DNA of 64,000 nucleotides from DASRDB01 sp035652815 (lineage in GTDB: Bacteria; Chloroflexota; Ktedonobacteria; Ktedonobacterales; Ktedonobacteraceae). The DNA lies in NCBI GenBank assembly GCA_035652815.1, contig DASRDB010000001.1:458232-522231 (forward strand), read 5' to 3'. The notes under the pieces were generated by a model. It worked only from the letters and a program-made list of their open reading frames with translations. It ran no database searches and had not been told where the DNA came from. This document shows positions 42,639 through 51,581 of the stretch, piece by piece (positions within the stretch are counted from its first letter, which is position 1; each line of letters opens with the position of its first letter). Position numbers and translations under genes: made by a program.

Positions 42639-44505
42639 ACAACTCCGCGTAAATTCCGTCTTGCGCCATCAGTTCTTTGTGCGAACCTTCCTCGATAATC
42701 GAGCCGTTCTCTAATACAAAGATGCGGTCGGCGAGGCGGACGGTGCTGAAGCGGTGGCTGATGAAGATGGCGGTCTTGCCGCTCGTCAGTTCGCGGAAGC
42801 TGGCGAAGACTTCGTATTCGGCTTTGGCATCAAGCGAACTGGTTGGCTCATCCAGAATGAGGATGCGGGCATCGCGGATGAAGGCGCGGGCGAGGGCAAT
42901 CTTTTGCCATTGGCCGCCGCTCAACTGCGTGCCATCCTTCCACCAGCGACCGAGCATCGTTTCGTAGCCTTCGGCCAGCGATCCGATGACGGCATCAGCA
43001 CCGCTTTTGCTGGCTGCGCTGCTGATGAGATTCAGGTTCTCGACGTGTTCGATGCTGCCTACGCCAATATTTTCACGTGCCGCGAGATAGTAGGTGACAT
43101 AATCCTGGAAAATCACGCCGATTTCGGAGCGCAATTCTTTCAGGTCGTATTCTTTGATATTGCGTCCGCCGACCAGGATTTCGCCCTCGTCCGGGTCATA
43201 CAGGCGAGTCAACAGCTTGACCATTGTGGTCTTGCCTGCGCCATTGCGTCCAACCAGCGCGATAGACTCTCCGGCTTCGATGGTAAAGCTAACGTTCTTG
43301 AGCGCAGCCCCGGTCTCCGGGTCTTTGCCGGGATAAGTGAAGCTGACGTTGCGGAACTCGATCTTCAGTCCCTTGCCCTCACTCCTCGGCACAAGCGGCT
43401 GCGGATTCGGCGGCGAGACAATGACCGGCTTATAGTCAAGGAATTCAAAGAGCGTGTTCACGAACAGGTTGTTCTCGTAGGTGTTGGAGACGCCATCCAG
43501 CACACCCTGAAAGTTTGTCCCGACCTGCATCACGGCCTGCGTATAAAGGGTCAAACCGCCCAGCGTGATACGCCGGGCCACCGCTTGAAAGGCGACGTAG
43601 ATATAGATACCTGAATTTGCGGCCAGCGAGAAGCCCATCCAGAGAAAATTGATCATGTAGCGGCGCACCAGGATTTTCTTGCTCTCCTCGAAAAATTCAT
43701 CGGCCAGCTTCCTGAAACGCTCGATGAAAAAAGGGCCGAGCGAGAAGAGTTTGATCTCCTTGTTGTAATCATCCACCGTGAGCAGGCGGTTAAAGTACAT
43801 CATCTTGCGCCGCTCGGGCGACTCGCGCCGCATGCGCTGGTAGCCTATCCAGCCGTAGCGCGAACTGGCAACGAATGAGGGCAGGGGAATGACGATGGCG
43901 ACCACTGCCAGCCACCACGCCAGTTGCAAAAGCAGGAAAATCATCGAGAAAAGCGTAATCAGCGTGCGCACGAGATCGAAGCTCTGTGAGATCATCTGCA
44001 CCGGCTTGTAGGTCGCCTCGTCGGAAGCGCGGCGCAGCTTATCATAAAACTCCGCGTCCTCGAAGAAGGCCAGATCGAGCGTATTGGCCTTTTCGAGCAC
44101 CATCAATTGAATGCGATTGGAAACCAGTTCCTGCAACAACTGCTGTACAATATTGCTGAGCGTGCTGAGAAAGCGATCCAGCAGGTTCACCGTCAACTGC
44201 AGGGCCACAAATATCCAGAGCATCAGAATAGGAGAAGGCCCCTGCATACCGGGACGAGAAAAAATTGCGCGCACCACGCTATCAATCACCTGCTTGGTAA
44301 TCCACACACTGACGGCTGGCGTGAAGCCGCGTAAGACGGTGACAAGCGCCATCGCTAACGTCAGCCGCGCATTGGTCGTCCAGACCAGCCCCAGCACACG
44401 CGGCAGGCCAGTAAAGGCGGTAAAGACATGACGCAGCTTAAATTGCTCTTTCTCGTTTTCCTTGCTTTTCCCTGGAGTTTTCGCGGTGGAAGCGTGTTGT
44501 GTCAT
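42610..44505 (-). CDS. ABC exporter with fused membrane and ATPase domains
   Basis: A 631-residue half transporter. The N-terminal 340 residues hold six membrane helices; the ATPase domain has Walker A GRNGAGKTTMVKLL, signature LSGGQWQKIALARAF, Walker B ILILDEPTSSLDA and the switch ISHRFSTVRLADRI. It should work as a homodimer or pair with a partner not encoded here. Substrate unknown. Convergent with the methylase-MBL island, sharing 29 bases of coding sequence with the MBL gene. Confidence 0.93.
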   Translation of the reverse strand: MTQHASTAKTPGKSKENEKEQFKLRHVFTAFTGLPRVLGLVWTTNARLTLAMALVTVLRGFTPAVSVWITKQVIDSVVRAIFSRPGMQGPSPILMLWIFVALQLTVNLLDRFLSTLSNIVQQLLQELVSNRIQLMVLEKANTLDLAFFEDAEFYDKLRRASDEATYKPVQMISQSFDLVRTLITLFSMIFLLLQLAWWLAVVAIVIPLPSFVASSRYGWIGYQRMRRESPERRKMMYFNRLLTVDDYNKEIKLFSLGPFFIERFRKLADEFFEESKKILVRRYMINFLWMGFSLAANSGIYIYVAFQAVARRITLGGLTLYTQAVMQVGTNFQGVLDGVSNTYENNLFVNTLFEFLDYKPVIVSPPNPQPLVPRSEGKGLKIEFRNVSFTYPGKDPETGAALKNVSFTIEAGESIALVGRNGAGKTTMVKLLTRLYDPDEGEILVGGRNIKEYDLKELRSEIGVIFQDYVTYYLAARENIGVGSIEHVENLNLISSAASKSGADAVIGSLAEGYETMLGRWWKDGTQLSGGQWQKIALARAFIRDARILILDEPTSSLDAKAEYEVFASFRELTSGKTAIFISHRFSTVRLADRIFVLENGSIIEEGSHKELMAQDGIYAELFNLQAEAYR

Positions 44506-44694
44506 AGATAAAATGTGGCCCCTGGAGATTCTAATGGCTGCATTACAATAGAAGACGTTGTAAGAACCAGTATATTAAAAAATGGTTGACATCTCCTGTC
44601 AGGTTTCCTTGCTAAAAAGATAAGTTGACGTAAAAAGGAACGCAAGCAAGTATAGCTGGAAATCCGGTGAAATGCATTGGCCTTTTGAACAGCT

Positions 44695-45684
44695 TTACAT
44701 ACCTGGCAGCGGATATTCCACCCAACCTCTTTCAGATTCTCTTATTAGCCAGATGCTGGCAATTTTTCGTTCCAGATCGATGATGATTCGAGCGATTGTC
44801 CGCTCATTAAAGATACTTAAATCAGGTCCTTGCGAGTCGTCGCTGGTCAACGCAAAAAGTTCTTGCTTGGACATATGAGGTTTTACACGCCTGGTGGCTA
44901 CTTCATAGCGTTTGAAAGTCGTTTGTCCCGTTTCCGCCTCATATGGCTTTAGTTGCTCGGACAGGTAGTGGTTCGTGTGGACAAAGGGTATTTCAGGCTG
45001 CAGCAGCATACACTGCCTGGATGTCGCCTCAATATTCCAGATGTTCCCATTGAAGTCAATAATATTGTGATTATAGCCAGTAGCCCGTCTTATAGCTCTC
45101 AGTTTCTCAAAGTCTTTAACCGGGTCCCTGGTTTCTGACATAAAGCGGGCGATGACGTTCCGTGGCACTCCCATCTGCCAATCAGTATGGGTGAGTGTAT
45201 TGATGAGCTGTATGTAGCCATGTGAGTTGATGCTGGCCGAATTACCACCGAGACTGCTCCAGTAGTTTAATTCCAGGGTCGTTAGATCGCCAACTGTCTT
45301 TTGCAAGACGCAAATTTGATCTGCGGCATCACTTGCCCAATCTTCATTATGTGAAATCAGCTTTCCGCCATTCGTAATGACTGAGGTGCAGTGTTCATCG
45401 CGATAGTAGCTGAACTCATCTTCAAGGCTCAGTGTCCAGAGTTCTAAAAAATCTACCTCAGCGCCCTCGGCGTAGCCCTCTATTTCTCGTACATATTGCG
45501 GAAAGTAATCTGTAGTGATCGTAAGATACTCTTGAGCGCGTTTTAGCTTCAGCGCCCAGGCGCTATCGCGCACAATGCTTCCCATTCTGGTTTGAAGGGC
45601 AGATCGAAAGTGTACCCCAAGCTGAACGCCCAGGTCATGATTGTTGTGTGCGCGGAAGGCATAAAAGTTTACGTGAGATTGCAT
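44695..45684 (-). CDS. C45 family autoproteolytic acyltransferase/hydrolase
   Basis: A 329-residue member of the acyl-CoA:6-aminopenicillanate acyltransferase family. The likely nucleophile is the Cys in DEHCTSVITNGG (about residue 99), followed by ISHNEDW, GYIQLINTLTHTDW and YNHNIIDFNGNIWNIEATS. Family members cleave themselves before this Cys and act on amide bonds. ATG 45684 lies six bases after a perfect -10 box on the minus strand, so the transcript may be leaderless; an in-frame ATG at 45762 lies upstream of that promoter and is unlikely. Divergent from the carboxylase gene. Confidence 0.82.
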   Translation of the reverse strand: MQSHVNFYAFRAHNNHDLGVQLGVHFRSALQTRMGSIVRDSAWALKLKRAQEYLTITTDYFPQYVREIEGYAEGAEVDFLELWTLSLEDEFSYYRDEHCTSVITNGGKLISHNEDWASDAADQICVLQKTVGDLTTLELNYWSSLGGNSASINSHGYIQLINTLTHTDWQMGVPRNVIARFMSETRDPVKDFEKLRAIRRATGYNHNIIDFNGNIWNIEATSRQCMLLQPEIPFVHTNHYLSEQLKPYEAETGQTTFKRYEVATRRVKPHMSKQELFALTSDDSQGPDLSIFNERTIARIIIDLERKIASIWLIRESERGWVEYPLPGM

Positions 45685-45690
45685 AAGGAC

Positions 45691-45696
45691 ATTATA
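45691..45696 (-). promoter_or_regulatory. -10 element of the C45 gene, predicting a leaderless mRNA
   Basis: TATAAT on the minus strand ends six bases before the ATG at 45684, so transcription should begin at or next to the A of the start codon. Confidence 0.55.
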
Positions 45697-45773
45697 ACAC
45701 CTATCTATTGAAATCGCGTACCTACAAATTACTCCATCATTCCTTCTGAAACACGCCCCCATCTTCCATGTGC

Positions 45774-45779
45774 TATACT
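45774..45779 (+). promoter_or_regulatory. Likely -10 element of the carboxylase gene
   Basis: TATACT 43 bases before ATG 45823, with no clear -35 box. Confidence 0.4.
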
Positions 45780-45822
45780 GCGATACAAACTCGCTTTGAT
45801 CTTGACAATATGGAGTTAGTAG

Positions 45823-47415
<1,593 letters not shown>

Positions 47416-47446
47416 GATATAATTTATGTGCTGATACAAAGCAGGT

Positions 47447-47478
47447 TGTAGGGACGTGATTGATCGCGTCCACCTCGC
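47447..47478. repeat. Family A repeat, half copy
   Basis: TTGTAGGGACGTGATTGATC plus GCGTCCACCTCG matches a left arm; the right side is decayed. It follows the carboxylase gene. Confidence 0.7.
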
Positions 47479-47537
47479 CTGAATCGCGCTGAGAAGCCGG
47501 ACGCAATGATAAACGTTCAGAATACGAAACCGATAGG

Positions 47538-47616
47538 TTGTAGGGACGTGATTGATCGCGTCCTGCCTGTGACATGCATTGACACCAGATGGACGCGATC
47601 AATCACGTCCCTACAA
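47538..47616. repeat. Family A palindromic repeat, full copy
   Basis: Perfect 26-bp arms (47538-47563 and 47591-47616), ending 12 bases before ATG 47629, so it lies in the leader of the DUF885-like gene. It uses GTGATTGATC where copy 1 has GCGATTCATC; both arms carry the same changes, a sign of compensatory or concerted evolution. Confidence 0.88.
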
Positions 47617-47628
47617 AGGAACAACATA

Positions 47629-48861
47629 ATGATTGACAACCAGCGCTGGCTCCAGGACTATGTCCAATTACAATTCCGTATGGAAAAGCTGGTACTGAAG
47701 CATACGGAAAGCCGCTTTGTGGACTACTACTATGGGCCGCCGGAATGGAAAAAGGCGGTGGAAAATGAGGCGGAGACGCCCGCGCCTGATCTTGTGCGGG
47801 CGACAATGGCCCTGCTCGACTCGCTGCCTGGCCAGGGGTTTGAGGAGCATCGACAGACCTATCTGAGCAAGCAGGTGATTGCGCTGGAAACGGTCTGTCG
47901 CAAGCTGGCTGGGGAAAGTTTTCCGCTGGAAGACGAGGTGCAGCGCTGCTTCGATATTCGCCCAACCTGGATACCGGAGACGCGCTTCGAGCAGGCCCAC
48001 GCGCTCTATGACGAGGCGCTTCCCGGTAAGGGCAGCATCTTTGAACGCTTGCAGGGGCTGAGAAATCGTTACGGTCTGACAAAGGACAAATCGCACCAGC
48101 TTGTCGAACTGATGCGTATCGCGATGGACGAGGCAAGGCGGCGCACACGGGCATTGGTAGACCTGCCAGAGGGTGAAAAGGTGAAACTGGACACCGTTCA
48201 TGATAAAGTCTTTGGCGGCGAAAACTACTATCTCGGCAACTACCATTCGCGTGTCGAGTTGAATACCGATCTGCCCACCAATCTACGCTGGCTGATCGAA
48301 CTCGTCTGTCACGAGGGTTATCCGGGGCATCACACCGAATTTGTGCTGAAAGAGCAGCATCTCTATCGTGAGCGCGGCTACCTTGAGCAGTCTATCTCGC
48401 CCATTATATGCCCACAGAGCGTCATCAGTGAGGGCATCGCTACCTCAGCCTTTAAGATGATCTTTACGCCAGAGGAAGCAGAGCAATGGGCCAGAGTTCA
48501 CCTCTATCCACTTGCAGGCATCGAACCCGTAGATGTGGATACGGAAAAGCTGCAACGCGCCTCAGAACTGATGAGCGGCATCGATGGCAACGCCCGTTTC
48601 ATGCTCAGCGATGGCCGCCCCGAAGCCGAGGTGAAACAGTACATCATGAAGTACGCGCTGATACCCGAAGACTATGCCCAGAAAAACATCGACTTCCTGA
48701 AAGACCCCTTCCGCGAAGCCTACATCTTCACCTATTTCTATGGTCGGCACCTGATGCGGCCCTGGCTCTCCGGCCCAGACCGGAAAGCCGTCTTCAAGAG
48801 ATTTTTGACGGAACAGATATGCCCTTCCAATCTAGTGAAAGAAGAAGTGGTGGATGGCTAG
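47629..48861 (+). CDS. DUF885-like zinc metallopeptidase
   Basis: A 410-residue, mostly helical protein with HEGYPGHHTE at about residue 227, an HExxxxHH-type zinc motif akin to the EAIPGHH of DUF885 proteins, and a following SEGIATSAF segment that could provide the third ligand Glu. No signal peptide is visible, so it probably acts in the cytoplasm. ATG 47629 has AAAGGA eight bases upstream and follows a family A repeat; an in-frame ATG at 47506 would read through the repeat. The last codons and stop lie in one arm of a large inverted repeat. Confidence 0.75.
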   Translation: MIDNQRWLQDYVQLQFRMEKLVLKHTESRFVDYYYGPPEWKKAVENEAETPAPDLVRATMALLDSLPGQGFEEHRQTYLSKQVIALETVCRKLAGESFPLEDEVQRCFDIRPTWIPETRFEQAHALYDEALPGKGSIFERLQGLRNRYGLTKDKSHQLVELMRIAMDEARRRTRALVDLPEGEKVKLDTVHDKVFGGENYYLGNYHSRVELNTDLPTNLRWLIELVCHEGYPGHHTEFVLKEQHLYRERGYLEQSISPIICPQSVISEGIATSAFKMIFTPEEAEQWARVHLYPLAGIEPVDVDTEKLQRASELMSGIDGNARFMLSDGRPEAEVKQYIMKYALIPEDYAQKNIDFLKDPFREAYIFTYFYGRHLMRPWLSGPDRKAVFKRFLTEQICPSNLVKEEVVDG

Positions 48862-49016
48862 CCATGAAAAAGCCCCGCTCGCCTGTCATCCTGAGCGCAG
48901 CGAAGGATCTCCGGCCTCGACATACGGATCGGCGGGAACACAGATCCTTCGCTGCGCTCAGGATGACATCTGAAGGGAGGTTTGTAATAGCTAGCCATCC
49001 ACAACTTCTTCTCTCA
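48837..49016. repeat. Nested inverted repeat: outer arms around family C copy 3
   Basis: Inner family C arms are 48884-48910 and 48942-48968. Outer arms, about 26 bp with few mismatches (48837-48863 and 48990-49016, GTGGATGGCTAGC and its inverse), include the stop codon of the DUF885-like gene and reach the stop codon of the convergent epimerase gene. Confidence 0.88.
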
Positions 49017-49427
49017 CTACTTATCCCTCTCCACCAGTTCCAACAACACTCCATTGGCGGCCTTTGGATGAATAAAAATGGCGCGGCCTTCGGCTGCGAC
49101 GCGGGGTTGTTTGTCGAGAACGGGCGCGCCTTTTTCCTGCATTTCGGCGAGGGCGGCGTCGATGTTGTCTACTTCCAGGCAGATATGGTGCAGGCCTTCG
49201 CCGCGCTTTTCGAGGAAGCGGGTCAGGCTGGAATCGGGGGCGGTCGGTTCGATCAGTTCGATTTCGCTGCCGTTGAGGCCGCCCATTGGTAAAAAAGCGA
49301 TGCGTACCTGTTCGGTCGGCACCTCTTTAATCTCGCTCGGCTCGATGCCCAGGGTATCGCGGTAAAAAGTTAGCGCCTGCTCGATGTTGCGAACGATGAT
49401 GGCGACGTGATCGATGCGTTTCGGCAT
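49017..49427 (-). CDS. mce: Methylmalonyl-CoA epimerase (VOC superfamily)
   Basis: A 136-residue glyoxalase-fold protein with RIDHVAIIVRNIEQALTFY, IAFLPMGGLNGSEIELIEP, GEGLHHICLEVDNIDAALAE and the C-terminal GRAIFIHPKAANGVLLELVE, giving the His and Glu metal ligands of epimerases that interconvert (S)- and (R)-methylmalonyl-CoA. ATG 49427 has a GGAGAG site and lies 19 bases after the HEPN gene, so it is the third gene of that operon. Metabolically it pairs with the acyl-CoA carboxylase at 45823. Confidence 0.93.
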   Translation of the reverse strand: MPKRIDHVAIIVRNIEQALTFYRDTLGIEPSEIKEVPTEQVRIAFLPMGGLNGSEIELIEPTAPDSSLTRFLEKRGEGLHHICLEVDNIDAALAEMQEKGAPVLDKQPRVAAEGRAIFIHPKAANGVLLELVERDK

Positions 49428-49446
49428 GCCTGTCTCTCTCCTTCGT

Positions 49447-51570
49447 CTAGCTGTCCAGGTAGTTGCGCAGGACATCCTGGATCTCCCGGCAGTATTCGAC
49501 CGCTTGCAGAAAATGCTCCCCACTTATCGCCAGTTCGCGATGATGGGCCAGCGGGTTGCGCATCTGGCTGAAGAAGGTGGTGCGCGGCTGCCAGTAAATC
49601 CAGTCTCTGCCAAAGATGGGCGAGAAAATCTCCCATTCTGCTGAGAAGATTATAGCAAATAGCTCCTGCGGATAGGCAAAATCCAGGTAGTTGCGAAATG
49701 GTCGCAGGCCGAAAATCTGCACCTCGCGCTGCCGCACAAACTTCAGACGCCGCCAGTTCTGCAACATCTTCGTGTCGTTCTGCTGTGTGTAAAGCTGTTC
49801 AAGGTATTGGAACCACTGCGGGCCGTATTTCTTTTCAAGCGCATCGCTGACCGCATCGCGCAGCAGTTGCTCTGTTTCTCGCCAGAGCATCCACAGGTCA
49901 ATTTCCTGGGTGGACTCGGCAAATTCCGGCTTGCGCCACTGCTGTAGCTGCTTGAGAATACGATGATAGTAGTCCAGCGCCTGCAGCCGCTCGTCCTCGC
50001 GCAGGTTGCCCTCGCGATTATGCGCCAGCAGCACGCGCACCTCGATCAGCAGCCGCGAGCATTTGCGCCAGAAAGCCTCGCTTTCGCCAAAGATATCGCG
50101 AAAGGTCGGCCACTCGGCCAGCAGCAGGGCAAACAAATCCTGCGGCGCGGAATAGGCCAGCGGGTTCGCATACGCCTGCCTGCCCCAGGTGCGAATCTCT
50201 CGTTGCAGCGATTCGTGGCAGCGATCAAACATGGTTTTCCCGTCTTTTTCGTTCAACTGTGGATGCAGGCGCTTTAAAGACTCGAACCAGTCCGGGCCAT
50301 ACTTCTCCTCCAGCACAGCAGCGAGAGCATGGCGCATCGTCAGCTCGGTTTCACGCCAGAGAGGCCAGAGGCTGCCCTGCGCAACTAGAGGCTGGGTGGG
50401 CTGCTCCTCTATCTTCTCTACCTCAATCGTCCAGAAATCAGTAGATAGATCCGACGTAATCTGTTCCTCTTCCTCAAGATCAAATTGCCACGCTACCGGT
50501 TCCACCTCGTCTAACCAGGCCTGAAAACGCAGCGAGAAGACCTGGTATTCTTTCGGCGCAGGCGAATAGATCAACCCGTACTTGAGCAGCTTTTCGATCT
50601 CAGCCCGTTCGACCGGCAAATTGGTATGAGTAAGGGTTTGCAACAACACGCGCAATGGCTGCGGCTCTTCTGGCGCTCCCGCTATCTCAGTGAAATACGC
50701 GAGAAAATCGTCCTCCACACGCTGATACGCCTGATCTACATCCAATGGCTGCGACTCGAACAATTGCTGAGCCAGTAACGCTAAAAGATAGGGATGATTG
50801 CCTGTATAAAAGCGCATCCAATCCTCGTACCCTTGAGGAAGCGATAAGCTACTGGCTGAGAGCCGCGAGAAGAACTCCCGCACATCCTCTGCGCTGAACA
50901 TAGAGACATAATGCTCCTGGAACACTTTGTGCAGGTTAGGGGCGGGACGCGACTGGCTGCTGAGTGAGGCTTGCGTTCTCACCTCAAGTTCTTTTAATGG
51001 AATACGAGAAAGGGTGATAAAGACCACACGCCAGCTTGGATTATCAAACAGGCCATGCAGGCGTGTAAAATCCATCGCATCGGCGCGAAAAAGGTTCTCA
51101 ACGGCATCAAATTCATCGAGAGCGCAGAGGATACGCAACTGGCGGGACTGGTGAACGCGCTGAAAAAAACGTTGTGTCAGGGCGTAGCTTTCGCGGTGCG
51201 GCAAACCCTCTTCCAGGGCTTCCTCCGCCACGCGCTCTATAGCGGATGTGGCCCAGCCCAATGCCCTCAGCTTTTCCAAAGCGATCCGCACCAGCCCACT
51301 GAACAGGTCAGCAGATTGCGCATACTCGCTCACTCGTATCCATAAGGGCAGAATGGAACGCGCCATCAGTTCTTGCTCGCGCTCGATCAGGGCGGAATAA
51401 ACCAGGCTGCTTTTGCCGATCTTAGGCAGGCCGACAATCGAGAGGTTCGCGGCATCCTGCGCGCTCAGCAGCCTGTCCTGAATAACCTGCAAGTCGCCTG
51501 CGCGGCCAATAAAGGATGAGCCAGAGGCGAGTACACCCGGGCGGGGAAGCGAGTCGGGAAAAGCAGCCAT
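49447..51570 (-). CDS. P-loop NTPase with two tandem HEPN-like (Swt1-type) domains
   Basis: A 707-residue protein. An N-terminal AAA/STAND-type NTPase has Walker A GLPKIGKSSLV (about 47-57) and Walker B RILCALDEFDAVENLF (about 150-165), then a winged-helix-like region. The C-terminal part carries two related helical units, each starting WRETE (LWPLWRETELTMRHAL and LWMLWRETEQLLRDAV), with KYGPDWF/KYGPQWF, and ending with R-x4-H motifs: RVLLAH at 512-517 and RNPLAH at 671-676. R-N-x3-H is the catalytic pattern of HEPN ribonucleases; the first copy has V where N is usual. ATG 51570 follows TAAGGAA, whose TAA is the upstream gene's stop, so translation is coupled. Effector RNase role is inferred. 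Confidence 0.8.
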   Translation of the reverse strand: MAAFPDSLPRPGVLASGSSFIGRAGDLQVIQDRLLSAQDAANLSIVGLPKIGKSSLVYSALIEREQELMARSILPLWIRVSEYAQSADLFSGLVRIALEKLRALGWATSAIERVAEEALEEGLPHRESYALTQRFFQRVHQSRQLRILCALDEFDAVENLFRADAMDFTRLHGLFDNPSWRVVFITLSRIPLKELEVRTQASLSSQSRPAPNLHKVFQEHYVSMFSAEDVREFFSRLSASSLSLPQGYEDWMRFYTGNHPYLLALLAQQLFESQPLDVDQAYQRVEDDFLAYFTEIAGAPEEPQPLRVLLQTLTHTNLPVERAEIEKLLKYGLIYSPAPKEYQVFSLRFQAWLDEVEPVAWQFDLEEEEQITSDLSTDFWTIEVEKIEEQPTQPLVAQGSLWPLWRETELTMRHALAAVLEEKYGPDWFESLKRLHPQLNEKDGKTMFDRCHESLQREIRTWGRQAYANPLAYSAPQDLFALLLAEWPTFRDIFGESEAFWRKCSRLLIEVRVLLAHNREGNLREDERLQALDYYHRILKQLQQWRKPEFAESTQEIDLWMLWRETEQLLRDAVSDALEKKYGPQWFQYLEQLYTQQNDTKMLQNWRRLKFVRQREVQIFGLRPFRNYLDFAYPQELFAIIFSAEWEIFSPIFGRDWIYWQPRTTFFSQMRNPLAHHRELAISGEHFLQAVEYCREIQDVLRNYLDS

Positions 51571-51581
51571 ATTCTCGTTCC

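Noticed and set aside
42754..43614. 286-codon open frame on the plus strand
   Set aside because: It is antisense to the ABC exporter; its translation has no recognisable motif and mirrors the codon bias of the real gene.
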